64,000 nt of DNA from NCBI RefSeq assembly GCF_001984575.1, contig NZ_LZNS01000001.1, positions 6,012,552-6,076,551 of the forward strand. Direction: 5' to 3'. The notes below the pieces were generated by a model. The model searched no databases. It saw nothing but the letters and a program-made list of their open reading frames with translations, and was not told the origin of the DNA. Source of the DNA: Streptomyces sp. MP131-18. GTDB taxonomy: Bacteria; Actinomycetota; Actinomycetes; Streptomycetales; Streptomycetaceae. The translations under genes were made by a program, and so were the position numbers. This document shows positions 57,301-64,000 of the stretch, in pieces (within the stretch, counting starts at the first letter, position 1; each line of letters opens with the position of its first letter).

Positions 57301-58003
57301 TGCCGCCAGCGCTCGCGTTCGACGGAACGGTGCCCCCGGCCGCCAGGACGGTGACGACCAGCGCGTCGAAGGTGCCGAGGGCGTCGTAGAGACTGTCGGG
57401 GGCCGAGCGCAGGGAGCCCGCGAAGACGGGGACCCCGACGGCCCGGCCGGTCGCGTCGATCGCGTCGGCGAGGGCGTGGGCGAAGGCCGTGTTCCCACTG
57501 GCCTCGTGGGCCCGGTAGTACAGGACGCCGACCCGGGGGAGTTCTCCGTCGGGGGCCGCCGGCCGGGCGGCGAACCCCCATTCGGGGATCGCGATCGGCG
57601 GCTCGAAGCCCTCGCCGGTCAGCAGTACCGTGTCGGACAGGAACGCGTGCAGCTCGGCCAGATTGGCGGGGCCGCCCTCCGCCAGGTACCGGTGGGCCTC
57701 GGCCGCGACGCCGATCGGCACCGTGGAGCGCTCCATCAGCTCGGCGTTCGGCTGCTGCTCCCCGCCCAGGACCACCAGGGGGGTGCCCCGGTCACGGACG
57801 GCGCCGAGCCCGTTCCACAGCTCGCTCGGCGAGCCGAGGAGCCGGACGACGACGAGGTCCGCGTCGGCGACGGTGGTGGCCAGCTCGGCGTCGCCGGCCC
57901 GTGCCGGGTTGGCCCACCGCCAAGTCGCGCCGCTGGCACGGGCGGAGAGCAGATCGGTGTCGGACGTGGACAGCAGCGCGATGCGCTTGGCGGGCTCGGC
58001 CAT
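54395..58003 (-). CDS. cobN: Cobaltochelatase subunit CobN
   Basis: A 1202-residue class I chelatase catalytic subunit that inserts Co2+ into hydrogenobyrinic acid a,c-diamide with the ATPase/VWA subunit encoded at 45234. Family landmarks: VLSAYPTKHARIGNAVGLDT near 363, HLGKHGSLEWLPGKNAAL near 545, YPFLVNDPGEGAQAKRRAHA near 580, NFYTVDPRAVPSRLAW near 825, and SVWGTSAMRTSGDDIAE near 872. The ATG at 58003 follows a GGAGGAGGAA stretch. Cobalamin riboswitch 4 lies 53 nt upstream. It heads the cobN-cobF-cobQ-cobK operon. Confidence 0.95.
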   Translation of the reverse strand: MAEPAKRIALLSTSDTDLLSARASGATWRWANPARAGDAELATTVADADLVVVRLLGSPSELWNGLGAVRDRGTPLVVLGGEQQPNAELMERSTVPIGVAAEAHRYLAEGGPANLAELHAFLSDTVLLTGEGFEPPIAIPEWGFAARPAAPDGELPRVGVLYYRAHEASGNTAFAHALADAIDATGRAVGVPVFAGSLRSAPDSLYDALGTFDALVVTVLAAGGTVPSNASAGGNDEAWDVRRMAALDIPVLQGLCLTSSRAEWEASDDGVTPLDSASQIAIPEFDGRIITAPFSFKEFDADGLPRYVADAERCGRVAALAVNHARLRSTPNRHKRIAVVLSAYPTKHARIGNAVGLDTPVSAVRLLRRLRDDGYDLGADNAVVRILDAGHTDTEAGDALIHALVAAGGQDEEWLTSAQLTDAHVRIGAAEYEAWTADLPAGLRAAMAETWGAAPGSLFVNDAGELVLATLSAGNVVLLIQPPRGFGENPVAIYHDPDLPPSHHYLGAYRWLEHGFGAHAVVHLGKHGSLEWLPGKNAALSAACATDAALGNLPLVYPFLVNDPGEGAQAKRRAHATIVDHLVPPMARAETYGDIARLEQLLDEHANIAAMDPAKLPAVRGEIWTLMQAAQLHRDLGLEARPGDDEFDDFLLHVDGWLCEIKDAQIRDGLHVLGEAPTGAARVNLVLAILRAAQVWGGVGDAVPGLRAALGLKDAAAASTAEVDGFEAEARELVEGMEAAGWEPAAAATLHAAQEVRRALEFAAVEVVPRLARTTGELAAVSHALDGGFVPAGPSGSPLRGLVNVLPTGRNFYTVDPRAVPSRLAWQAGQAMADSLLRRYREETGGYPRSVGLSVWGTSAMRTSGDDIAEVLALLGVRPEWDAESRRVGRLAVVPLDELGRPRIDVTVRISGFFRDAFPHAVALLDDAVRLVAALDEPDEQNYVRAHARADLAEHGDERRATTRIFGSRPGSYGAGILQVIESGSWRDDKDLAEVYTAWGGFAYGRDLDGAPADDDMRANYRRIKVAAKNVDSREHDIADSDDYFQYHGGMIATVRALTGADPKAYVGDSTSPDAVRTRTLAEETSRVFRARVVNPRWIAAMQRHGYKGAFELAATVDYLYGFDATAGVVHDGMYEELARQYVLDETNQQFLRRSNPWALRGIVERLHEAAERGLWAEPDRGLLAAMQQVYLEVEGDLEDEG

Positions 58004-58055
58004 CGCCAAGTTCCTCCTCCGGGGTTCTCGCCCCGTGTGACGGTCGGACGGGCCC

Positions 58056-58143
58056 GCGGCCAGTATCTGGCTGCGCCGTCGAACGGGCGACGGCGTCACA
58101 GTGGCGGAACCGCCCCGGAATCTCACCGGGTTCCTGGCACCGC
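58056..58143 (-). promoter_or_regulatory. Cobalamin riboswitch 4 (cobN operon)
   Basis: On the minus strand GCGGTGCCAG is followed by GAACCCGGTGAGATTCC, GGGGCGGTTCCGCCACTGTG (containing the B12 box GCCACTGT) and then CTGGCCGC, which can close P1 with a 2-nt bulge. It begins only 10 nt after the stop of the upstream ABC ATPase gene, so there is little room for a separate promoter unless one lies inside that gene. Confidence 0.88.
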
Positions 58144-58152
58144 GGGCGACGG

Positions 58153-58959
58153 TCAGCCTACGCGACGTTCCCCTTCGGCCGGCCGGGGCGGCGGGAGCGT
58201 GCCGAGGAACCGGATGTGGGGGCGCCCTTCGGGTCCGGAAGGGGTGACGTCGGCGCGTACCCGGTAGACCTGCGCGATGAGTTCCTCGGTGAGCACTTCA
58301 TCGGGCGTGCCACGGGCCACCACGCGTCCTCGCCCGAGCACCAGGAGGTCGTCGCAGTACATCGCGGCGAGGTTCAGGTCGTGCAGGGCGACGACCGTGG
58401 TGAGGGGGAGGGCGGCGACCAGGGCCAGCAGATCGAGCTGGTGCTGGATGTCCAGATGGTTGGTCGGCTCGTCCAGCAGGAGTTCCCTGGGCTGCTGGGC
58501 GAGGGCGCGGGCGATCTGGACGCGCTGACGTTCGCCTCCGGAGAGGGTGTGCCAGGCGCGTTCCGCGTGGCCGGTCAGTCCGGCCTGCTCAAGGGCGGTG
58601 CGCACGGCCTGCTCGTCGTCCGGCGAGCCGGGGGTCCAGGGGCGCCGGTGCGGGACGCGGCCGAGGCCCACGACGTCCGCGACGGTCAACTCGACCTGAG
58701 TGTCGGCCTGTTGCTCGACGACGGCCACCCGCCGGGCGACCGCTCTGCGGCGCAGTTCGCCGAGCGGGTACCCGTCGAGGGTGACCAGCCCGCAGGCGGG
58801 GGAGAGGAGGCCGGCGAGCAGGCGCAGCAGCGTGGACTTGCCCGACCCGTTCGGCCCCAGCACGCCGGTCGTGTGCCCGGGGCGCAGGGCCAGGTCGACA
58901 CCGTCCAGGATCAGGTGCCCGCCGGCGGAACGGGAGACCCCCTCGGCGTGCAGCGTCAT
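58153..58959 (-). CDS. BtuD/FecE-like ABC ATPase
   Basis: A 268-residue ATPase of the siderophore/vitamin B12 importer type. Walker A GPNGSGKSTLLRLLAG near residue 35, Q-loop VVEQQAD near 80, signature LSGGERQRVQIARAL near 138, Walker B ELLLDEPTNHLD near 158, and switch His in VVALHDLN. The ATG at 58959 overlaps the permease stop (ATGA). It is the last gene of the riboswitch 5 operon, which makes cobalamin or cobinamide the likely substrate. Confidence 0.92.
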   Translation of the reverse strand: MTLHAEGVSRSAGGHLILDGVDLALRPGHTTGVLGPNGSGKSTLLRLLAGLLSPACGLVTLDGYPLGELRRRAVARRVAVVEQQADTQVELTVADVVGLGRVPHRRPWTPGSPDDEQAVRTALEQAGLTGHAERAWHTLSGGERQRVQIARALAQQPRELLLDEPTNHLDIQHQLDLLALVAALPLTTVVALHDLNLAAMYCDDLLVLGRGRVVARGTPDEVLTEELIAQVYRVRADVTPSGPEGRPHIRFLGTLPPPRPAEGERRVG

Positions 58960-59999
58960 GACGCGCTCCTGACGCCGCGGCGGGTGCGGTACAGAACGAG
59001 GACGAAGGCCGGGACACCGACCAGCGAGGTCACCACCCCCACCGGCACCTCCTGCGGATCGAGAACGGTGCGCGCCAGCGTGTCGGCCCACACCAGGAAC
59101 ACGGCGCCGGTCAGGGCGCAGGCCGGCAGCAGCCGCCCGTGACCAGGACCGGTCAGTGCCCGGGCGGCGTGCGGCAGCACCAGGCCGACGAAGCCGATGG
59201 CCCCCGCGGTACTGACGAGCGCGCCGGTCAGCAGCGCGGTGGCGCACAGCAGCACCAGCCGGGTGCGGGCGACGGAGACCCCGAGCGAGGCCGCCGCGTC
59301 CTGCCCGAAGGCGAAGGCGTCCAGGGTCCGGCAGTACCCAAGACACACCACCAGGACCGCGAGCAGCACCGCCAGGCACAGCCACACGTCCGTCCAGCCC
59401 GCCCCGCCGAGCGAACCGAGCAGCCAGAACAGCACGCCGCGGGTGGTCTCCGCGTCGGCGCCGGTCATCACCACGAAGGAGGTGAGCGCGGAGAAGAGCT
59501 GCATCGCCGCGACACCGGAGAGGACCACCCGGTCCGGGGTGCCGCCCAGGGTGTGGCTGAGCAGCAGTACCAGCGCGAAGGAGCAGACGGCTCCCAGGAA
59601 CGCGCCCCCGGAGACCGACAGCGCGCCGCCGCCGGCGCCGAGGACGACCACCACGACGGCCCCGGTGGAGGCCCCGGAGGAGACGCCCAGGACGAAGGGG
59701 TCGGCGAGCGGATTCCGCAGCAGCGACTGCATCACCGCCCCGCACACCGCGAGTCCTGCGCCGCACACGGCCGCCAGCAGGACGCGCGGCAGCCGCAGGT
59801 TCCACACGATTTCCTCCCGCAGCCTGGTGAGATCCGAGGTGCCCCAGCCCAGGCGGGCCGCGATGGTGGACCAGACGTCGCCGACGCCGATGGACGCCGG
59901 GCCGATGGTGACGGTCAGGGCGATGGAGGCGCACAGCACGGCGAGTCCGGCCCCCCACAGCAGACCACCCCGGGTGGCCGGACGTATGCCGTGGCTCAC
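58956..59999 (-). CDS. BtuC/FecD-like permease
   Basis: A 347-residue permease of the FecCD family with about ten membrane spans. Family landmarks: LRLPRVLLAAVCGAGLAVCG near 70, MQSLLRNPLADPFVLGVSSG near 91, LGVSVARTRLVLLCATALLT near 245, and AIGFVGLVLPHAARALTGPG near 276. The GTG at 59999 overlaps the binding-protein stop (GTGA). It probably forms a dimer pore with the adjacent ATPase. Confidence 0.92.
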   Translation of the reverse strand: MSHGIRPATRGGLLWGAGLAVLCASIALTVTIGPASIGVGDVWSTIAARLGWGTSDLTRLREEIVWNLRLPRVLLAAVCGAGLAVCGAVMQSLLRNPLADPFVLGVSSGASTGAVVVVVLGAGGGALSVSGGAFLGAVCSFALVLLLSHTLGGTPDRVVLSGVAAMQLFSALTSFVVMTGADAETTRGVLFWLLGSLGGAGWTDVWLCLAVLLAVLVVCLGYCRTLDAFAFGQDAAASLGVSVARTRLVLLCATALLTGALVSTAGAIGFVGLVLPHAARALTGPGHGRLLPACALTGAVFLVWADTLARTVLDPQEVPVGVVTSLVGVPAFVLVLYRTRRGVRSAS

Positions 60000-61036
60000 T
60001 CCGCGAGCCCGTGCTCGCGCAGCGCCGCGGCCACCTGCTCGATGCCCTCGACGGTGCGGATGGTCGGGTCCATGGCCTGGCCGCTGAGCAGGACGTACCG
60101 TTCGTTGCGGACGGCCGTCATGTTCCGGGTGACCGGGTGCGACTCCAGGAACGCGATCTTCTCCGCCGCGCTCTCGGCCGTCTGCGAGTCGCGGGTGAGG
60201 TCGCCGATCACCAGCACGTCGGGGTCGCGGTCGGCGACCGTCTCCCAGTTGATCTGGGGCCACTCCTCGTGGGTGTCGTCGAACACGTTCTCCGCGCCGA
60301 GCGCGTCGGTGATGACGCCGGGAGCACCGCAACAGCCCGCCATGTAGGGGGCCTCCGAGTTGGCGAACCAGTACAGGAGCGTCACCCCGGACGCGTCGAT
60401 GCCGGCGGTGGCCCGCGCCGCGCGCGCTTCGAGCTCGGCGACCAGCTCCTCGCCGCGCTCCTCGACGTCGAAGACCCTGGCCAGCTCGCGGACTTCCGTG
60501 TAGACCGTCTCCATGGTGAACGCCTCCGTGCGCACCCCGTCACCGCCGCCGCTGTTGTCCTTGCCGACGCAGTCGGCGGGGGACAGGTAGGTGGGCACGC
60601 CCAGCTCCTCGAACTGCTCGCGGGTGGCCACGCCCCCCGTGTCGAGCAGGGAGCTGTAGGACGAGGAGACGAAGTCCGGTTCGGTGTCCAGGACCCGTTC
60701 GAAGGAGGGGGCGTTGTCGGCGAGCCGGGGCACCGACGCACCGGCCTCGGCCAGCGCCTCGGGCAGCGGGTCGGTCCAGGTGGCGGTGCCGGCGATCCGG
60801 CCGGCCAGACCGAGGGACAGCAGGATCTCGGTGGTGCCCTGGGACAGCGAGACCGCCCGCCGGGGCGGGGCGGCGATCTCCACCGTCCGCCCGCAGTTGT
60901 CGAGCGTCAGCGGATAGCCGCTCTCCCCCGGCTGCGCCGAGGAAGGCGGCGAGGACGCGTCGGCACCGCAGGCGGTCAGGAGCAGAACTCCCGCGAGGAC
61001 CAGGACGGAAGGACGGACGAACTGCGCGACCGGCAT
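59996..61036 (-). CDS. BtuF-like substrate-binding lipoprotein
   Basis: A 346-residue class III periplasmic-binding-type lipoprotein. The lipobox LLTAC gives lipidation at Cys23. The mature part has the family start CGRTVEIAAPPRRAVSLSQG, TTEILLSLGLAGRIAGTATW, and the C-terminal VADRDPDVLVIGDLTRD. The ATG at 61036 follows GGGGAAG. Cobalamin riboswitch 5 lies 84 nt upstream, pointing to a corrinoid ligand rather than a ferric siderophore; sequence alone cannot separate these. Confidence 0.9.
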   Translation of the reverse strand: MPVAQFVRPSVLVLAGVLLLTACGADASSPPSSAQPGESGYPLTLDNCGRTVEIAAPPRRAVSLSQGTTEILLSLGLAGRIAGTATWTDPLPEALAEAGASVPRLADNAPSFERVLDTEPDFVSSSYSSLLDTGGVATREQFEELGVPTYLSPADCVGKDNSGGGDGVRTEAFTMETVYTEVRELARVFDVEERGEELVAELEARAARATAGIDASGVTLLYWFANSEAPYMAGCCGAPGVITDALGAENVFDDTHEEWPQINWETVADRDPDVLVIGDLTRDSQTAESAAEKIAFLESHPVTRNMTAVRNERYVLLSGQAMDPTIRTVEGIEQVAAALREHGLAE

Positions 61037-61119
61037 GAACTTCCCCGGGTGTCGAGGGCTCGAGCGCGGAACCCTGTCGGACGGTGTCCCTCCGCCGCAC
61101 GACGCCGGGCGCGGAGGCC

Positions 61120-61279
61120 GCCAGCAGGTCTTCGGACTCGGGATCACCCGGACGAGGCGCCTTCCCGGACCGTGATCGTGGTCCAGTGGCTGATGCCCCG
61201 CCCGTCCCCCTTACCGCTGCGCGTCAGTTCCGGATTCGCACCGGATTCCCTGACCCACGCACGTGTGGGTTCGACTGGC
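61120..61279 (-). promoter_or_regulatory. Cobalamin riboswitch 5 (btuFCD-like operon)
   Basis: On the minus strand: GGGAATCCGGTGCGAATCCG, GAACTGACGCGCAGCGGTAA, and CCCGAGTCCGAAGACCTGCT. P1 pairs GCCAG (61279-61275) with CTGGC (61124-61120). A TAGCTT box (61291-61286) fits a -10 element about 7 nt upstream. Its long blocks match riboswitch 2 almost exactly, indicating common descent within this locus. The rest of 61037-61354 shows nothing else. Confidence 0.93.
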
Positions 61280-61354
61280 CCCGGCAAGCTATCACAGCGC
61301 GTCATCCCACCGGCCAGGCCCGGCTCGGCCGCCCCTGACCGGTGCGCGAGTCGA

Positions 61355-61786
61355 TCAGTAGCGGCGCAGGTGGATGGACTTGCCGGTCTTCTGGCCCAGC
61401 CACACCTTGCGGTGCTCGGCGGCGCCGATGACGGCGGGGTTGCTGAAGCGGTGGGGCAGCTCGGAGGCGGGGTTGACGACGACGGACACCTCGTCCAGGC
61501 ACCAGGCGTCGTCGTTGTTGCGGGGCTCGAAGCGGATGTAGGCGGGGAACCGGTCCAGGTCATCGGTGGAGATGCGGGGCGCGCCGGGGTCGTTCCGTTC
61601 CGGGTCCAGGACGTTGGCGTTCTCCCCGAAGACGTAGGTGTACGCCGCACCGGGCTCGAAGTCGTTGTCGGAAGTCTCGACGTGGAACTCGCGGCCTGCG
61701 ATGCCGAGGTAGACCCAGCCGTCGGTTCCGGCGTCGGAGTCCTTGGCGGTCTGGAGCTTCAGTTCGATGGTGCCGATGCCCGCCAT
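61355..61786 (-). CDS. PLAT/LH2-like domain protein (143 aa)
   Basis: A 143-residue protein without signal peptide. The N-terminal half resembles a PLAT/LH2 beta-sandwich (IELKLQTAKDSDAGTDGWVY, then LGIAGREFHVETSDNDFEPG). The second half contains DLDRFPAYIRFEPRNNDDAW, LDEVSVVVN and a basic end KSIHLRRY. PLAT-like domains bind lipids or proteins; the role here is unknown. The ATG at 61786 has GGAGG 7 nt upstream. It sits alone between riboswitch 5 and a strong terminator. Confidence 0.75.
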   Translation of the reverse strand: MAGIGTIELKLQTAKDSDAGTDGWVYLGIAGREFHVETSDNDFEPGAAYTYVFGENANVLDPERNDPGAPRISTDDLDRFPAYIRFEPRNNDDAWCLDEVSVVVNPASELPHRFSNPAVIGAAEHRKVWLGQKTGKSIHLRRY

Positions 61787-61924
61787 CACGGGCCTCCTTC
61801 CAGGCAGTGGCCAGATACATCCCGTCATCGACACTGCTCCGATTAAGTGACGGCAGACCGCCGTCAGTTCCGTTCCGAACGGCACCCGGGTCGCTGGACA
61901 CCTGCCCGCACCGACGGTACGTCA

Positions 61925-61971
61925 GCGGGCCCCCGGGGTCCCGGCCACGGCCGGGCACCCCGGGGGCCCGC
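61925..61971 (-). terminator. Very strong terminator after the GH43-like gene
   Basis: A perfect 15-bp outer stem (GCGGGCCCCCGGGGT, 61925-61939, with 61957-61971) encloses a 7-bp inner stem CCCGGCC/GGCCGGG. It is 54 nt past the GH43-like stop. It could work in both directions. Confidence 0.8.
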
Positions 61972-62025
61972 GTCACGGCAAGCCTCTGAGCGGTTATCAG
62001 GCGGCGGATGACGGCTCGGGGCCGG

Positions 62026-63972
62026 TTATCCCGTTTGCTGGACGAGCGAGAGGCCGTCGACGGTGAAGCCGCCGGAACCCGAGGATCGGACCGTCACGGT
62101 GACGGGTCCTGCGGGCAGTTCTATCCCGGTCAGCTCGTGCTCGGACCAGTCACCGGAGGAGGGGACCTCCAGGACGTTGTCGTTGCCGTCGGCGTCGGTG
62201 ACCACGACCTCGCCGGCTTCTCCCCTGGCGGACAGGGACAGGGCATAGGCGCCCTCGGGCACGTCGATCTCCTGCTGCGTGCCGCCGCCGCTGACCCGCA
62301 GCGCGAACCGGCTCGCGTTCGCGCCGCCTTCGACGTTGGTCACGCTGCCGCCGGTGTTGGTCCACCCGGTCAGGTCCGAGACGATGATCCGGTCGGCCTG
62401 GAAGTCGGGGTTGAGGATGTAGTTGTTCTGCGGCCCGACCCGCCATTGGCCGGTGGCGGCGTTGAACTGCCACTGGCTCATCGAGTGGAACTGGAGCTCG
62501 CCCGCTTCGTCCTGGTCGATCGGCATCCACTGGTTGTAGCCGATGCCGTTCCACGCGAAGTCGGCCCAGCGATCACCGGCATACAGCACCGTGTCCTGCT
62601 CCGTTCCCTCGACCGTCACGAAGAACCCGGTCTGGGTCACGTGGCTGTAGTCCATCTCGGTACCCGGAAGGGTGTACTCGTCCGAGTAATCACCTTGGAT
62701 GTCGTCGGTGGTGGACTCGATGACGTGGTTGACCGAAGAGTTCCAGCCGTGCAGGTCCGAGGCCGCCAGGTAGTAGCTGCCGTCGAGCTTGAACATGGCG
62801 TTGCCTTCTCGGCCATCGGCGTTGTAGCCGACCTCGACCGCGGGCTCCGCGCTCAGCGAGTCGGACGCGCTGAGCTTGGAGACGAAAGCCCGGGAGCGTC
62901 CCTCGCGGTTGGAGAAGATCAGGTAGTCCTGCCCGTCCTCGTCGGTGAAGACGGTTTGGTCCCCGGTGCCCGTGGTCGGCGAGTTCTGGACCTGGGTCTG
63001 GAAGTTGCCGAAGACGAAGTCGCCGGTGGGCGAGTCGCCCTGGAGGAACAGAACGCCGTGGTCGTGCGCCGGGTGCCACATCTGCACGGGAAGCACGTAC
63101 TTGCCGGTGTTCTCGTTGTACGAGACGCCGAGACGCCCCACCCAGCCGGCGTCGCCGAGGTCGCCGCCCAGGTCGCCGAGGCCGGTGGCAGTTGTGGCGA
63201 CATCGTTCTCGAACGTCCAGTTCACCAGGTCTTGCGAGGAGTACACCGGGATCGACACGAAGGAGACCTGGTCGTCGTACTTCCTCGACGGATCTTCGCG
63301 GTAGGACTCGGCGCCTCGGTAGTGCACGCCGTACCAGTAGTAGGTGTCGCCGAACTTGAACACCCCGCCACCCTGGGAGTAGATGGGGTTGCCGTCGGTG
63401 TCGTTCCAGAACGTGTCGTTCGTGATGGTCTCGAACGACCCCTGCAACGGCTCCAGCTCGGACGCGGCCGTTTGCAGGTCCGTCTTCGCGGCAGCCACCT
63501 CCGACGAGGTCGCAGACGGGTCACCGGCGACATCGGCCGCGGTGGTCAACGCCTCGGCGAACGGAGACCAGGTCGCGGTGGTGTAGTCGGTGGGAACGCG
63601 TGTCTCGTAATCGGCGACCAGAGTCGTCAGGCCGCGGACCATCACCAGGTCGTCGGTGGCTTCCTGGAGCGCCGCGCGGGCCTCGGTACGCTCCGCGGCG
63701 GTTGTCTCTTCCTGCTCGATCAACTGTACGGCGGCGTCCCTGGCCGAGGCGAAGGATGCCCAGGAGCCGGCCGTGAAGTCCGCGGCAGAGTGTGGGGAGA
63801 CTTCTTCGGACAGCGCGACGAGAGGATCGGTTGATTCAGCCTCGCCGCCGGCCATGCTCTCCGCCGCGGCAACGGAACCGGTTGCCGAGAGCGGTGCGGC
63901 TACCAACGCGAACAACGACGCGGCGACGAGCAGCCTCCATCGCCGTGGATTCGCACGGGATGTACGTGTCAT
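62026..63972 (-). CDS. Secreted GH43-like glycoside hydrolase with FIVAR-type modules
   Basis: A 648-residue secreted enzyme. A signal peptide is at residues 1-38 (RRWRLLVAASLFALVAAPLS). Residues 45-155 hold two helical FIVAR-like modules (ARAALQEATDDLVMV, AAKTDLQTAASELEPL). The five-bladed propeller of clan GH43 covers about 158-500: IYSQGGGVFKFGDTYYWYGV, VYSSQDLVNWTFENDVA and DEDGQDYLIFSNREGRSRAF. The usual N-terminal catalytic Asp is not obvious, as in exo-beta-1,3-galactanase-like subfamily 24; the C-terminal 130 residues look like a carbohydrate-binding beta-sandwich. The ATG at 63972 has GGAAG 5 nt upstream; a GTG two codons earlier is possible. A plant or algal galactan substrate is inferred. 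Confidence 0.82.
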   Translation of the reverse strand: MTRTSRANPRRWRLLVAASLFALVAAPLSATGSVAAAESMAGGEAESTDPLVALSEEVSPHSAADFTAGSWASFASARDAAVQLIEQEETTAAERTEARAALQEATDDLVMVRGLTTLVADYETRVPTDYTTATWSPFAEALTTAADVAGDPSATSSEVAAAKTDLQTAASELEPLQGSFETITNDTFWNDTDGNPIYSQGGGVFKFGDTYYWYGVHYRGAESYREDPSRKYDDQVSFVSIPVYSSQDLVNWTFENDVATTATGLGDLGGDLGDAGWVGRLGVSYNENTGKYVLPVQMWHPAHDHGVLFLQGDSPTGDFVFGNFQTQVQNSPTTGTGDQTVFTDEDGQDYLIFSNREGRSRAFVSKLSASDSLSAEPAVEVGYNADGREGNAMFKLDGSYYLAASDLHGWNSSVNHVIESTTDDIQGDYSDEYTLPGTEMDYSHVTQTGFFVTVEGTEQDTVLYAGDRWADFAWNGIGYNQWMPIDQDEAGELQFHSMSQWQFNAATGQWRVGPQNNYILNPDFQADRIIVSDLTGWTNTGGSVTNVEGGANASRFALRVSGGGTQQEIDVPEGAYALSLSARGEAGEVVVTDADGNDNVLEVPSSGDWSEHELTGIELPAGPVTVTVRSSGSGGFTVDGLSLVQQTG

Positions 63973-64000
63973 GATCACTTCCTTTCGCTCGGGATTGCGT

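Noticed and set aside
55139..58267. 1042-codon open frame on the plus strand opposite cobN
   Set aside because: It is fully antisense to cobN, has Arg/Gly/Val-rich low-complexity translation, and crosses riboswitch 4.
59996..61036. Annotating the lipoprotein importer as a ferric siderophore system
   Set aside because: The protein family also includes B12 importers, and the upstream cobalamin riboswitch favours a corrinoid; no siderophore genes are nearby.
1..64000. tRNA genes, insertion sequences, transposases, prophage or attachment sites
   Set aside because: I saw no tRNA cloverleaf with TTCGA-type arm, no transposase-like protein and no terminal repeats of an insertion sequence. This is by eye only and a dedicated scan could still find one.

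Overview
The window reads as a chromosomal segment of a high-GC Gram-positive actinomycete, most likely a Streptomyces or close relative. Supporting signs are the very high GC, frequent GTG starts, 1-nt and 4-nt stop/start overlaps inside operons, and family types characteristic of streptomycetes: Scr1-type HTH regulators with DUF397 partners, a WhiJ/AbaA-like locus, DUF6879, DUF6069, the SCO2322- and SCO6745-type families, and a bifunctional RNase H/phosphatase. This is a judgement from gene content; I ran no database search.

Left part (1-23.4 kb). A truncated ABC exporter enters from the left edge, followed by a LuxR regulator, a DedA membrane protein, a secreted Cu/Zn SOD-like protein, a HAD phosphatase, a DHA2 drug exporter with a C-terminal winged helix, and a peptidoglycan-binding membrane protein. 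Next comes a cobalamin-riboswitch operon (13.4 to 7.4 kb, minus strand). It encodes two anchored extracellular proteins, one an alpha/alpha-toroid repeat protein resembling the alpha domain of transcobalamin, and a complete ECF importer (T, fused A-A', S). Then follow a KstR-like TetR gene divergent from a glycosyltransferase-methyltransferase-toroid operon, a DUF5336 protein, a methyltransferase, an unknown protein, and the Nif3/zinc-ribbon/RNase H-phosphatase operon.

Middle part (23.4-39.6 kb). This is an accessory-looking stretch. It holds a small-protein/DUF6879/formyltransferase cassette divergent from an NLR-like NB-ARC-TPR protein carrying an RHIM-like N-terminal motif, and a Scr1/DUF397/DUF397 locus divergent from a HATPase. 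NUDIX, YaaA, AraC and EamA genes follow, then the RNase P RNA gene rnpB, a 660-bp gene-poor stretch, a five-repeat CRISPR array without cas genes, and several small redox or regulatory genes.

Right part (39.6-61.3 kb). This is an aerobic cobalamin locus. With cobG, cobH, cobIJ, cobM, cobL, a ChlI-ChlD-type chelatase subunit, cobO, a cobB-cobC fusion, cobD, cobK, cobQ, cobF and cobN it covers every step from precorrin-2 to adenosylcobinamide phosphate. The CobG protein, however, lacks its Fe-S C-terminus. A BtuFCD-like importer adjoins it. Five cobalamin riboswitches lie in the window: before the ECF operon, cobG, the chelatase gene, cobN, and btuF. Synthesis, metal insertion and two uptake systems therefore appear to be switched together by cobalamin. 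Not seen here are cobA and the nucleotide-loop genes (cobU/cobP, cobS, cobT).

Right edge (61.3-64 kb). A PLAT-like small protein and a secreted GH43-like beta-propeller enzyme, separated by a very strong hairpin.
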